From: Plenodomus lindquistii
Lineage: Eukaryota; Ascomycota; Dothideomycetes; Pleosporales; Leptosphaeriaceae
Assembly: GCA_025504975.1 (NCBI GenBank)
Contig: JANUWI010000003.1
Span: 1,364,001-1,428,000 of the forward strand
Length of the DNA stretch: 64,000 nt
Reading direction: 5' to 3'
The notes below the pieces were generated by a model. That model did no database searches and was not told the origin of the DNA. It saw only the letters and a program-made list of their open reading frames with translations. This document shows positions 54,251 to 64,000 of this stretch, one piece after another (the stretch's first letter is position 1; each line of letters starts with the position of its first letter). The position numbers and the translations under genes were made by a program.

Positions 54251-54796
54251 GGTGGCTCGAGGGTCGAATGGAGCCGGCCAGTGGTACCTGAATGAATAGT
54301 GGGTCGTGTGTGAGTCGTGTTGTGCTGGGTTGGTCGCAGGTTGCGCGCGCTGAGGTGTAGCTGTGACGTCGCGTAAACGTGTGGCATGACAGCTCTCGGA
54401 CAACCTCAGCGTGCGGAATGCAGACATGGTGCGCAAGACTCAATGCACCGGGAAATAGCGCCTGAAGATAAGTCGACAAATTGGCCGGCAGATCTCAAAG
54501 ACATTTTCAATTGATGTATTCCTGATTTGCTTTTTATCCAGGAACATTGGGGTGCCAGCCGAACGTTAGCGGGGCATCTCCAGAAAGCTTAGTTCCCGTC
54601 CACTTAGCCGACAGGGCTGGCAAAGTCTACCAACTTCTTCGTGCGGTGAAGCTTTGTCTTGACCAAGCCCGCATTCGACAAGCCAAGTAGAACACTGCTG
54701 TTCCATCAGTGATGACAGCATGCGCTGCACGAATCTGCTTGGAGGAAGTTCACCTCGTTCATATTTTCCTCCTTCATTCTCACTACATAAACATGA
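54251..54796. other. Intergenic, OXR1 promoter to TRM10 3' end
   Basis: 546 bp upstream of OXR1. No gene seen. Confidence 0.6.
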
Positions 54797-56062
54797 CTAT
54801 GATGCCATTTGCTCCTTCACTTGTTCTGATTCTTCAGTATTGGAAGCTGTCGGTGCGACGTTCTCCACTCCATTTGCTTGCTCGTCATCCACCTGCTCAT
54901 CATCTTCGTCTCCTGGCGCGTTCGACCCCTCTTCATCACCGTCTTCCTTCAATCTTGCGCCCTTTCTCTCGGGCAAAACTTCGAGAAAGGCCTTGCCCCA
55001 ATCCCCAAACTCTAGCCATTTCAACATGATTTCCAAAACGTGATTCGTGACCAGCACCTTCCGACTCTTCATCTCGAGATACTGCCCGATAGGCAATTGA
55101 GCGGTCTTGATGCCCCGAGCAACCGCTCGCTTGTGACATATGCCCTTGTGCCGGTTCTTGTCGACCAGTCCACCGATGATGTAGGTCCCATTGGGCTTGA
55201 GTTCTGTCAGGACATTGTCAGACTCTGAGGAGAGGTAGACAATCTCGCCCTCTTCTGACGCATCCTCGTTTGGCCCTTGCTTGCATTGTTGGTCCATTTC
55301 CCCTGCAGCCTTCAATGCGCCGCCAATCTCTCCTCCTTTTGGCCCAGCCATCCACTCCTTTGACTTCTCGGCTACTGCAACAAAATCTTCCTCGAAGAAC
55401 TGGAACCCCTTCCAACTCGTGTACTGCTGCGCCAAGATGCCGTCGAATCGCTCCTTCATCTTTCCACCAAAGCTAGCAAGTGCAAGGTGGGTCCGAAATT
55501 TGGCCTTTCGGTTATCGCTATAGCACCTCGTGATTTGTAATCCCAGACTCTTGAGTTCGTTGTCGTACATGAGATCCTCGAAATCGCAGTCAAAGATGAT
55601 GGTGACTGGAACCTGCTGTCCTACACCCGCAGAATGCTTAGGTGGTCGCAAGGGCGGAGGCTTGGGTCTTTCGCCGTTCTCATCTGGCGGCGCATCTGCG
55701 TACATCTCTCGCCTGCGTTCTTTCTTCTCTTTGATCTTCTGCTTTCGCTTCACCTTACGATCTTCGCGGCCTGACTCCCAGCGTTCGAGGCGTCTTTGCT
55801 TCTTGAGCTGGTTTTTGGAGATCTTTGGTGCAGCATCTTCGCCCTCGTTCGGCTCGGCGACCGTACTCTTAATGCCATTTTCGTCTGCTTCACTGCTTTT
55901 TGCAATAGTGGGATCTTGCTGGTCTGCAGTCGCATTCGTAGGCGCAATCTCCGCAATCACAGTATCAGCACTCTCAGCGTGCTCCAGCTTGCGCATCTTC
56001 GTCGGCCTCTCATCCGAGTCCATGTCTTTTACTGGTTGATCGTTGTCGGCCATGTTGGTCAC
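54797..56062 (-). CDS. TRM10: tRNA (guanine-9-N1)-methyltransferase Trm10
   Basis: Role: SPOUT-class methyltransferase that makes m1G at position 9 of tRNAs, using S-adenosylmethionine. Single exon, 421 aa, or 418 aa from the second Met (MADNDQP). The N-terminal 75 residues are acidic and low in complexity. A very basic helix follows at about 80-120 (KNQLKKQRRLERWE, KRKQKIKEKKERRRE), typical for tRNA contact. The SPOUT domain starts near VTIIFDCDFEDLM. Family residues appear in CYSDNRKAKF, YLSSESDNVL, YIIGGLVDKNRHKG and the knot region KTAQLPIGQYLEMKSRKVLVTNHV. The C-terminus is an acidic tail. It is divergent from NDUFA13 with about 180 bp between starts. Confidence 0.94.
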   Translation of the reverse strand: MTNMADNDQPVKDMDSDERPTKMRKLEHAESADTVIAEIAPTNATADQQDPTIAKSSEADENGIKSTVAEPNEGEDAAPKISKNQLKKQRRLERWESGREDRKVKRKQKIKEKKERRREMYADAPPDENGERPKPPPLRPPKHSAGVGQQVPVTIIFDCDFEDLMYDNELKSLGLQITRCYSDNRKAKFRTHLALASFGGKMKERFDGILAQQYTSWKGFQFFEEDFVAVAEKSKEWMAGPKGGEIGGALKAAGEMDQQCKQGPNEDASEEGEIVYLSSESDNVLTELKPNGTYIIGGLVDKNRHKGICHKRAVARGIKTAQLPIGQYLEMKSRKVLVTNHVLEIMLKWLEFGDWGKAFLEVLPERKGARLKEDGDEEGSNAPGDEDDEQVDDEQANGVENVAPTASNTEESEQVKEQMAS

Positions 56063-56233
56063 GATGTCGTAGACTCATCCACTCAGCGTCGACAAAATTA
56101 TGCTCACGTACTAGCGTGCCAAGCCTGGCCCCGGTCGCCGTAGCCATGCCAGAGCTCCGACAACCTCACGCCCGTCTCCGCATTGACGACACCCTTCAGA
56201 TCACCCATTGAGCCACGCACACAACCGCCCACC
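56054..56233. promoter_or_regulatory. Shared divergent promoter of TRM10 and NDUFA13
   Basis: About 180 bp between opposing start codons. The promoter role is inferred from position. Confidence 0.45.
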
Positions 56234-56719
56234 ATGCCTCAGGATATGCCGCCGAGCGGCGGCTACAGCCCCGTTCAATACAAGCGCAACCTGCCCGCTC
56301 GCGGCTTCCGGCCCGCCGCATACCTGATTGGAACCGCCGCGTTGATGACTTATGGATTCTGGAGGGTCGGACAGGGCATTAGGGAGCACAAGTACGTGTA
56401 CACTGCCTGGGAATAAAAACACCCTGGGCTGGCATGGAAGGCGTGGTGCTGACAGGTCATAGCGAACTCGCGCGCGAGAAGATGTGGGCGCGGATACACC
56501 TCATTCCGGCACTACAGGCTGAGGAGGACCGTGACCAGGTGCGAAGATATCTGGCAGACAAGGCGAGGGAGAAGGAGTTGATGGGTTCAGAGACGAGGGT
56601 GTATAACAGCGACAGGTATGTCGAACGATTGTGGGATCATGATACAATGGAGGGCTAATCAACCGTCTAGATTCGTCCGACCAACCTTTGCTATCACGCC
56701 AGAGAACGAGACGAAGTAG
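56234..56719 (+). CDS. NDUFA13: NADH:ubiquinone oxidoreductase subunit NDUFA13/GRIM-19 (B16.6)
   Basis: Role: accessory subunit of mitochondrial complex I with one transmembrane helix. Exons 56234-56391, 56463-56615 and 56671-56719 give 119 aa. The introns are 71 nt (GTACGT...TAG) and 55 nt (GTATGT...TAG). Seen: MPQDMPPSGGY, then the conserved KRNLPARGFRPAAYL and a helix (LIGTAALMTYGFWRVG, about 30-48). The first junction gives REHNELAREKMWARIHLIPAL, and the second gives the C-terminal RFVRPTFAITPENETK. Length and motif order match the family in fungi. The very short last exon (49 nt) is easily missed. Confidence 0.95.
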
Positions 56720-57097
56720 AGCAGGAGGGTTTTGGACTGGTGGAGTTACTGGCTATGTATATATGGAATTACAGACGGTACGAGGTGGAGCAAAGCCACA
56801 ACGGCTGACCGGTTAGGTCCGGTGCACATGCAGAATCGACATGTTTCCTTGCGTTCAAGTTGCTTCCTACATATGCACAGTCTTGCAAACGCGCACGCCT
56901 ATGGGACCATCTTTCGATTGTGCATGAGCGGCGATTTCTTTCACTGCCAAAACGAAATAGGGAAGCAAACAACCTAGGCGAACACCATGCATTATAAAGA
57001 TTAGCATCGCGCCTCGGAGTACCAACAACTCGCCATCTAAGACAACACTCCTCTCTGAATCACTCCCTTGGCTCAGGCCTTTGAATACTCGCACACC
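56720..57097. other. Intergenic, NDUFA13 to hypothetical gene
   Basis: 378 bp. No features beyond presumed UTR and promoter. Confidence 0.6.
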
Positions 57098-57967
57098 ATG
57101 CCTGACCTACTATCGTTCTTCATCACTACAAGAACGCCAGCCAACACCGTGTCGTCCAGCCCACTGTCTCCTGCCACCAAAGCCAACGAACACGACGAAT
57201 GGACGACTGTGTCCCACGCCGACGCCATAGGCAACTACACAGACCGCATCTTGCTCCTTCTCGCCCCGACCTCGACCCCATACACCATCTTCATCCCGGA
57301 TATCCCTCAGTCATCCCATGTCCTTATCCAACTCGCCGCCCTTCCCACAGACCAGCGCTTCCTTTATCTTCCTAGCCTGACTGTCACGATGCTGGAGTCT
57401 TATATTACTACTCGATTCGTCGACGTTCTGGTTGGGACGCCCGACTGGAAACTCTTGATCGACCTTGCGAAGACGGCGGAAGTACTCATCGACGAGGTCA
57501 TGCATGCCAACGTCATGACTGCGCTGCGGAAAAAGGCGAGTGCTGTGGGACGAGATGGAGATGACATGTTCTCGCCGTGGGAGTATGGGTTAGTCGTCGA
57601 ATTCGCCAAGGCTACCGGTGGTGGAGCGACGCTGCTTGAGATGCTTGACGAGGTCACAGAGAAGGTATTTGGGAAGAAGACGATCTCGAGTGCATCAGCC
57701 AGAAAGCCTGTGAGTGGCGGGTCAACGGGCATTTTTGGGTTGGTGGGATGTCAGACGGCGGGTAAGGAGTGCAGATCCGCAAACAGTGTACTGTGGAAAC
57801 ATGAATCCTCAGCATTGTCTACGCTGGAATACAAGAATGATGGGAATTATGGGAAGGAATATCCAGTACGACAGGCAACTCTCCCCCCTGGCGTGGAGGC
57901 ATTGCGATCGGGGACTATGGGGAACTTCTCATGGCCGAATAGGAAGAAGCTTGAGCACAAGATTTGA
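57098..57967 (+). CDS. Hypothetical protein
   Basis: A single open frame of 289 aa from the ATG at 57098. The frame is open 30 bp further upstream but only from a TTG. I do not recognise the family. The N-terminal 40 residues are Ser/Thr/Pro-rich. The part from about 40 to 205 appears ordered, with mixed beta and helix: RILLLLAPTSTPYTIFIPDI, then LPSLTVTMLESYITTRFVDVL (shown in part: LTVTMLESYITTRF), and a helical stretch with LLIDLAKTAEVLIDEVMHAN. The last 85 residues are low in complexity. A GTGAGT at about 57,710 could start an intron near the C-terminus, but no splicing is needed to keep the frame open. No signal peptide or membrane segment is evident. Confidence 0.6.
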   Translation: MPDLLSFFITTRTPANTVSSSPLSPATKANEHDEWTTVSHADAIGNYTDRILLLLAPTSTPYTIFIPDIPQSSHVLIQLAALPTDQRFLYLPSLTVTMLESYITTRFVDVLVGTPDWKLLIDLAKTAEVLIDEVMHANVMTALRKKASAVGRDGDDMFSPWEYGLVVEFAKATGGGATLLEMLDEVTEKVFGKKTISSASARKPVSGGSTGIFGLVGCQTAGKECRSANSVLWKHESSALSTLEYKNDGNYGKEYPVRQATLPPGVEALRSGTMGNFSWPNRKKLEHKI

Positions 57968-59000
57968 GTGGGCGGAAAAGATGGCTAGAGTGGATACGCA
58001 GTTTCATAGCTTTAGCATGTAAATACTGAGCTAGGGAAAATCCTCATATCCAGGTGGAATCCATCGTGACTTGTTCTCAGCGTGGAATGAGTACTAAATT
58101 ACTTCCCACAACATGTATAAAACTCGGATGTAAACGTAGCAATGTAGATGCATGGATCAATGTTTAAAATAGATTTAGATCGTAAGAGACTGATAAAGTG
58201 TCACGCCAATTTCAGCACAATGAGCAACGCTCATTCAACAAACAATCAATGTATTTGTTACGCAGGACAGTTTAGACTAGGAAGAAAACATTCTAGACGT
58301 CTGCTACATACTTCCCTCTCGGCCAAAGTATCAGAGAAAACATGAGCTGATCTCACTGAACTGAATTAGAGCAACACACCATCATTCGTAATGTCGCGTA
58401 ATGTAGAACTCATGTCATACGGTCGGGGAGTCGTACAAGCAGAAAGCAACTAGCTACAGTTATAGGCGCAGATTTCACAGATCCCTCACTGGGTTCCTTC
58501 GAAACTGGTCGGTCCGAGGGCACATAAGGAAGTGATTTGAGCGAAATGGAAGGTTTTAGTATCCTCCGGAGCATTAGGTACGATTTCATACGAGCAACAT
58601 TTCCACGCATTCTCAATCGGGTGTATGCTGGGAAAAGACCAAGGAGGTGAGAGAAGCGATACTTTAGTTCACTTTTGCCCGAGATGTCGAATGAACGGTC
58701 CATATTAAAGTACGTGAACCGTGAGCCTACTGAGTAGAGTGATGTAAGGAGGCTTCCAGAAAGAGCAGGTGACTGACCGAGTGTTAGAAAACGCTACAGC
58801 TACGACGAGCGAGACAACCGGTGATGCGTGCCAACATGGAAGTTGGCTAGAAACGCTTTCAATACTTCATAACATGATGACTGACTGAGCTTACACAATG
58901 GTCCATCCAACTTCCCCCTACGACCATCTCAGATGATATAATTCAACTCAACAGGACCAATCTACAACCCCTTCCCCCCCAAACTCCCATCCCACCGCCC
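57968..59000. other. AT-rich intergenic, hypothetical gene to cupin
   Basis: 1.03 kb. One minus-strand frame of 97 codons (58410-58703) starts MDRSFDISGK and has no motif I know. It may be chance. No repeat seen. Confidence 0.5.
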
Positions 59001-59522
59001 TCACAACTTCCCCCTCAACGCCCTTCTCGTCCCATCCTCTTCCTCTCTCCCACTAAACCGATACACAATCTCCTCGAACCCCTTCGCCGCAAAAACATAC
59101 AACCACTCCAACTCCTCCTCCCCCGTATTCCTAACCCCATGCTCCGCATCCCCAGGGATAAACACCACACTCCCTTTACTCACCCCGTGCTCCACACCAT
59201 CAATCGTCACCACGCCCGTGCCAGCAGTGACATGGTACAGCTCCGCGTGGCTATGACGGTGTGCTTTCAAACACCCAGGCGGACTATCACCCGGCCCGGT
59301 CGCGGGTATGGTAGATGCAGGACACCCCGCGCTTCTCCCTCCAGCAGGACAAGTAGCCACGCCGACTGTAAATGTATCCGTGCTCGTCTTGGGCGCTGAG
59401 ATTAATGTCCGCCAATGCACATTTCCGCCCGCTGTCGTCGCATCAAAGGTTTCCAGGGGTAGAGTTTCAATATCGCCTCGCTGCAGGATGACAGGGCTGA
59501 CGGCGGTGCGCTTGGTGCTCAT
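59001..59522 (-). CDS. Small cupin-domain protein
   Basis: A single-exon cupin of 173 aa. Function within the cupin superfamily cannot be predicted. Cupin motif 1 is complete: HRHSHAELYHVTAG, fitting H-X-H-X3-E-X6-G, the metal-binding set. Motif 2 is GSVVFIPGDAEHGVRN, fitting G-X5-P-X-(G/D)-X2-H-X3-N, with Asp at the last glycine. A Gly/Pro/Cys-containing loop of about 25 residues (CPASTIPATGPGDSPPGC) precedes motif 1. The N-terminus has the usual strand region (TLPLETFDATTAGGNVHWRTL, in part). Most likely a cytosolic metal-dependent enzyme or binding protein. The start at 59522 is the first ATG. Confidence 0.82.
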   Translation of the reverse strand: MSTKRTAVSPVILQRGDIETLPLETFDATTAGGNVHWRTLISAPKTSTDTFTVGVATCPAGGRSAGCPASTIPATGPGDSPPGCLKAHRHSHAELYHVTAGTGVVTIDGVEHGVSKGSVVFIPGDAEHGVRNTGEEELEWLYVFAAKGFEEIVYRFSGREEEDGTRRALRGKL

Positions 59523-61525
59523 TACTGAAGCGAAGCTGTCTTGTCTGTCTGCAGTGCAATGTCGACGCAGATCAATGCAGTGTTTTCGAGGTCCTAGTTA
59601 GTGGTTGAGGAGTACGGCAGCGGGGGGCGCGGGCGTGGAGATGGGTAGGTGCATGGATAGTTGAGGGGGTTGAGGGGGTTGGGAGGGGGGATGTGGTGTT
59701 ACGGCCGGTGGCTTTGGGCGTGCATGTGTTGAGTGGTAACGCGATGGTGACGCGATTTTGTGGGGTAGAGGGGTAGGTAGGCTGGGGGAGTAGAAATAGT
59801 ATGAGGGAGTCGATAGCTCCATTGTCACCACTGGAACGTGTTGCAAGGCGTCTTTAGCTCATGTGTGGTTCACCATATGAGAATCCATGGGTAAGAGCAT
59901 TGTCACGAGCATCAGGCGTAAGTGTGGATGTGGTGTAAACATCGGAAGCAAGGCGTTGCTTCTTCCCCTGCAGCATACGTAGGTATACATCTTCCTCCGT
60001 ACCACAGCATGTAATGCGGTACTCCGCTGTCGCTGTCAAACTCACGTGCTCAACATGTTCAATTGGCATACAGCATCTGAAGGTTCTGGCAGATGCAGCT
60101 TGATATGTCGTGCGTCTTTACCGACGGCAGCCGTGACACTGCGCGTAGACACACCCTGGAGCCGAGATCGCTGCGACCAAAGTTCGTATTGGTCTCAACA
60201 GAATAGACTTTGTGGGATTTCGCGAGCAATAAGCGGACGAACGCGCTTCTGCATTGTCGATAAGGTTTGCTGGGATGGATCATTGCTTGTGACGCTGTTG
60301 AGGGGTTGACATTCGTAGTCGGAGTTTATGCTATGCCATCTTGAAATGGTACATGGTTCGTCGTTTGGCGTACTAACACTCCGCCTACAGATGGCCAAAG
60401 ACTTGCCAGTGGAAATCATAGCTTTGTCAACATAGGAGGTGTATTTGTGTACGTACCTCATCAAGGCTCTTTCGCACTTGTCGGTTGCCCTTCTTGGGTA
60501 TCTCGGTATACATACCCTACTTTCGCAGCGTGCTGTGACATCTTCCATGAACCGCCTCACAATTTTCAACCTCGCCCCTGCAGAGCAGCGGTGTAGATAT
60601 CTCGCATTGGGACGTCCGCGGCACGGAGCCAGATTACGAGGTTGAGGATTGCACCGACCGGAACCGTTGGCAGGCTCAGCTGTCAGGCGGGCTGGACCGT
60701 GCGGGTTACCACGAGGTCACCGGAGACCGAGGCAAGGGGGTGAACGGTGAGGCGTTGGGCGTCAATGCCGTCCACAGCTTGGAGAACATGAGGTTTCATC
60801 CATTGGGAACACCTATTTCCGCTTCAATATTCAGTTTTGTACACAGCCGTTAGCCAACAGAAACTAATTTTCTGGATAGTAGGTACATAGTACATTTTTA
60901 TCGATACCAAATATTGACCCTCCTCCTCTTGTCTTCCACGAGTCATGACCCCCCACCGCCATCATTCGTCCGCCACCTCACTGGCCAGCTTTGCCACCGC
61001 ATCTCCAGCAGCCAGCCTAAACACACTGTCCATGCGTTTCAGATATGCGCCGCCCGCGTGGCACGTGGCTGACAGCCCTCGTGTCCCAGCGGCTGTGCCC
61101 GATTTATCCAGATCATCAACCAGTCATCACGAGCTTCAGAGCCAAAGTACCGGGATAAAAGGGCTTCGAGGGGCTAGAGCAGCATAGCCGCACGCGCCCA
61201 GCCACAACATCCCTACTCTATAGTACATGTCCTCTTTCGACTTTTGCAACTCTTGGTACTACCATTGCGACAGAACAGCCGCACCACAGCAGCAATGACG
61301 ACCTCGCCGCAGCAGAGGTTACGCAACGAAAACGCCAGGTACTGAAGGAAGAGCATCCTCTGCGTACCCCTTGCCCCATTCATTCCTTCAATTCGTTCAT
61401 TATCCGAACGCGCGAGGAAACAGGGGGGTTCTAGAAGCGCGTGCGGGTGCCGTGCGGTGGCTATCGGCATCGCGCACAAGCACTCCATTACAAAGGCGCA
61501 GTCGTAGTCACAGGCGCAAGACTGC
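59523..61525. other. 2-kb stretch, with a possible terminal exon or gene remnant
   Basis: No confident gene. At 60584-60853 a plus-strand frame of 89 codons follows a good CTGCAG acceptor and looks protein-like (GVDISHWDVRGTEPD..., then VEDCTDRNRWQAQL). Upstream, a second open piece after a CTACAG acceptor at about 60,390 reads GNHSFVNIGGVFVY. I could not join them to a start codon. They may be exons of an unassembled gene or relics. The F-box gene promoter lies at the right end. Confidence 0.35.
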
Positions 61526-62859
61526 ATGGAAAGGTTCCGGCGAAAGACGCTGGAGCGCGCGAGACATGGCGACAACAAGGCGATTGCGAAAAAGAGGCCG
61601 AGTTTGAGCCTGAGTAGAGCCGCGGAGCACTTTCAGAGTCGGGTGTTGGCGTCGCTGGGGGTCGTGAGGAGGGGTGGTGGTGATGGGAGGGAAGAAGATG
61701 GGTGTGGGACGGGTTCGAGGTTTGCCATATCACTTCTAATTTTGTTGACGCATGTGCTGACATGGTGTTTTATAGTCCATTTCTAGAAGCCCTGTTTAGA
61801 TTGCCAGATGAACTGCACATGCTCATCTTGCGCGAGCTTTGTGTTGCAGATCTCCTGTCTTTACGGCGCACATCAAGAGTTTTAAATATCCTCATCGTAG
61901 GCAATGCGCCTGCGCTTGTTCGACACTGTGTCAGGCATCGCATGGGGAGTCTGCATCTACAACTGTACCCTGCACCAAAGCCCCATGCAGCAGATTTCCC
62001 CTTTCTACTGGCCATGCGACGGCGCCACATCGCTTCTATTAGGTTGACAAGGCAACTCGCTGATCACCTTGTTGGCGACCCATTACAGCAGCAATGTCCA
62101 CGACACCGGCAACTCTGGACCTCGGTGTACGAGCGCATGTTACCTCTGGTGTTTGGGGTTGGTTATTTCCTGGATGAGCATCGACGAGTAGTGTTGGAAC
62201 GGGATCTTGGGCGAATCCGGCCACGATCACATATTGGCTATGATATTTGTACGACCGAAGCCATTACCAACGAGGAGCGCAACATTATGAAGAAGCTCGA
62301 TCAGCCGCTGAGGTTGCAGTACTTTTACATGTACTGCTTTGTACTGCAGGTCCTCCAACGGATGCTACGACCGAGTAATGCCGCTGGAAAAGTCGGCAGG
62401 ATGCTGCGAGGATGGTCTAACCAGGCAGCGTGTGCGGAGGACATTGCATTCCTCGTTGTCCTGGGAGGTATAGGCCAGATCGCGAAGCTCTTCGCCTGTC
62501 CTACCTATAGCGAGCGGCGCAGATATCTCCATGCGTACATTACGCACATGTCTCCGCATACCAGCAAGTGCTGGCGGCGACACTGGAGGAACATTGGAGT
62601 TCTGTCACCCGCGTTGTTGGACGATATCCCATGTGCGCGGATTGGCATCACGCAGCTCGACCAGATCTGGGTGCCGTTGATTGCACAGATGATGGGACCT
62701 GGCATGCGAGAATTTACCGAGCAAGAGCGAATTCGATACGAAGAACTGAAGTTGTCGCACAAGTACATCAACGAAGTGGTAGGGTATGATATCCTGCAAG
62801 GTAGGACGGCCGATGGGAGCGACTTTGACGACAACGACGAGTATGAAGCTGTACAATAG
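61526..62859 (+). CDS. F-box protein
   Basis: Probable SCF ubiquitin-ligase adaptor or F-box-only protein. Exons 61526-61719 and 61776-62859 (56-nt intron, GTTTGC...TAG) give 425 aa. The N-terminal 60 residues are basic (MERFRRKTLERARHGD). The intron joins GCGTGS to SPFLEALFRLPDELHML, so the F-box at about 66-105 starts right after it (RLPDELHMLILRELCVADLLSLRRTSR in part: LPDELHMLILREL). The rest is a helical C-terminal region without leucine-rich or WD repeats, ending in an acidic tail (SDFDDNDEYE). The substrate-binding part is unassigned. Without the intron, the downstream frame would start at 61702 with a poor N-terminus. Confidence 0.75.
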
Positions 62860-64000
62860 TTCTGGCGCCTTGTTGACCGATCATGGGAGCATAGTGGCGC
62901 GGCATTCCTTGGACGGTCCCAGGGTTATTAAAAGTTTTCGCTATTGATGAGGATTAGTTTCTTCTCACGATGCAACCCACATTGATGTATTACGTATAAC
63001 TTGGGTCTATAATTGCGCTACAGTGGTTAGTGGGTCTCCTGGTCGGCGGCAACTAAGAGACCCTGGCTTCGTCAGCTACCAGTAGATTGTATTGAAAAGG
63101 ATCTTTGGGAAGTTTAGCAAAAAAAAAAGCTTGAGTCTTAGTGCAATCCACAGCAGTATGAGGCTCTTTACCACAATAGGAGGGTGTGAAGAGATGGCTC
63201 CTTGTTCTGGACCTTTGGCCTGGGGCTGAGGCGCCAGTGTTTTGTTCCAAAGTTGAAGTTAGCTGATGCAGCAGGTGAGAATTGAGACAAGGAGCACGAT
63301 TGCATGTTGCGGATATTCTCAAACACACAGAGTGTTGCATTTTTCCGCCGCCGTGGTAGTGGCAGTGAAAAAAAGAGGTCGTGCGTAGCTTCTGGAATCC
63401 ATGTCGTGGAACAAGTGGAGCATGCGCGACGGACGTTTGGCCGAGTCTTTGCAGGCGATGCACTGACAGCCAATGAGTTGGTCAGCGGGGGTTGCCGCAT
63501 ACTTGTACGTGATTGATGGGGAACAAAGGTATTGGGGCGGTCCACCTGGATTCCACCGCGGTGCAGCTGGGCCTGCAAGAGGAAGAATTTGAGGCCAGCG
63601 TGACATGTGAAAGAGGCATGGCGTGGAGCAGAAGTTGGAGTAGAGTAGAGTAGAGCAGAAGGGGAAGAATGGCATGGACAAAGTTGATTGGGAGGGCTGC
63701 GTCATTGGCGACGCGAACAATGCTACCAATGCAACTTGGGCGACAAGCGTGGCGGGGAGCTGGCTCTACCTCGCCGCCTCGCCGCCTCGCCGCCTCGCCG
63801 TCTTCACAGGTGGTACAGGCACCGCTTTGCAAGGAAGGTATACAGTGTCGCACCGAGTCTGACTCTCCCACATGCCGTGCCATGGGCCATGGGCCGGGGC
63901 GTGGGGCCAATGGGAGACGGGCCATACTGACCGCAACTGCAAAAGACGGCGATAGCGCATCGGCTGCTTGTGCGCCTCGCCGCCTCGACGTCGGTGATTG
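62860..64000. other. Right-end stretch without a gene
   Basis: 1.14 kb. Minus-strand frames up to 147 codons overlap in several phases and look like artefacts. Contains a fourfold 8-bp repeat (listed separately) and a short TAGAG run near 63,635. Confidence 0.5.
63769..63800. repeat. 8-bp tandem repeat, four perfect copies
   Basis: The unit CCTCGCCG repeats four times without mismatch. A partial further copy occurs near 63,976. Confidence 0.95.

Noticed and set aside
63482..63925. A 147-codon minus-strand frame at the right end
   Set aside because: Overlaps other frames, crosses the CCTCGCCG repeat and has no recognisable domain.

Overview
The window looks like nuclear DNA of a filamentous ascomycete (Pezizomycotina). 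Genes are split by short introns (about 45-83 nt) with GTRNGT-like donors, CTNAC-type branch sites and YAG acceptors. Families typical of that group are present: a white collar-1 blue-light receptor, Dam1 of the DASH complex, an ApsB/Mto1 spindle-pole protein, a bli-3 homologue, an extracellular GH32 enzyme and a YTP1-like membrane protein. The content would suit Dothideomycetes/Pleosporales, but that is inference. There is no sign of bacterial, plasmid, viral or CRISPR content, and I found no convincing tRNA or rRNA gene.

Layout. 1-8.9 kb: GRC3 (minus, runs off the left edge) diverges from RPA34, a Pol I subunit, and is followed by a large ApsB/Mto1-type gamma-tubulin-complex adaptor. 9.4-11 kb: a coiled-coil protein of unknown function, then 2.4 kb without a gene I can call. 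13.4-20.3 kb: a YTP1-like membrane protein, DAM1 diverging from a membrane-anchored CRAL-TRIO protein, and mitoribosomal uS2m. 21-28.2 kb: wc-1, a divergent Ras GTPase and a Ymc1-like mitochondrial carrier. 28.4-35.6 kb: a low-complexity hypothetical protein, protein disulfide isomerase and an Ole1-type delta-9 desaturase. 36.5-44.4 kb, all on the minus strand: a BTB protein carrying an internal RING finger, an ELYS-domain nucleoporin, a bli-3 homologue, a PhyH-like dioxygenase and a GH32 enzyme. 45.5-56.7 kb: the ERAD ligase HRD1, a conserved hypothetical, an eight-exon FAD monooxygenase assembled here from short exons, OXR1 (TLDc), TRM10 and the complex I subunit NDUFA13/GRIM-19. 57-62.9 kb: a hypothetical protein, a cupin and an F-box protein.

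The window is mostly housekeeping genes. Functional threads include rRNA production (GRC3/RPA34 share a divergent promoter), ER protein folding and degradation (PDI, HRD1), mitochondrial function (uS2m, carrier, NDUFA13), spindle and microtubule control (Mto1, DAM1) and light response (wc-1 and bli-3 about 15 kb apart). The most unusual items are the RING finger placed inside a BTB fold, two GC-AG introns (wc-1 and GH32), a long Ala/Ser-rich tail before the HDEL of PDI, and a Ras GTPase with a 17-nt exon and no CAAX box.

Exon joins were made by hand. In almost every multi-exon gene the spliced length is an exact multiple of three and family motifs are restored across the junctions. Start codons and UTRs are less certain.
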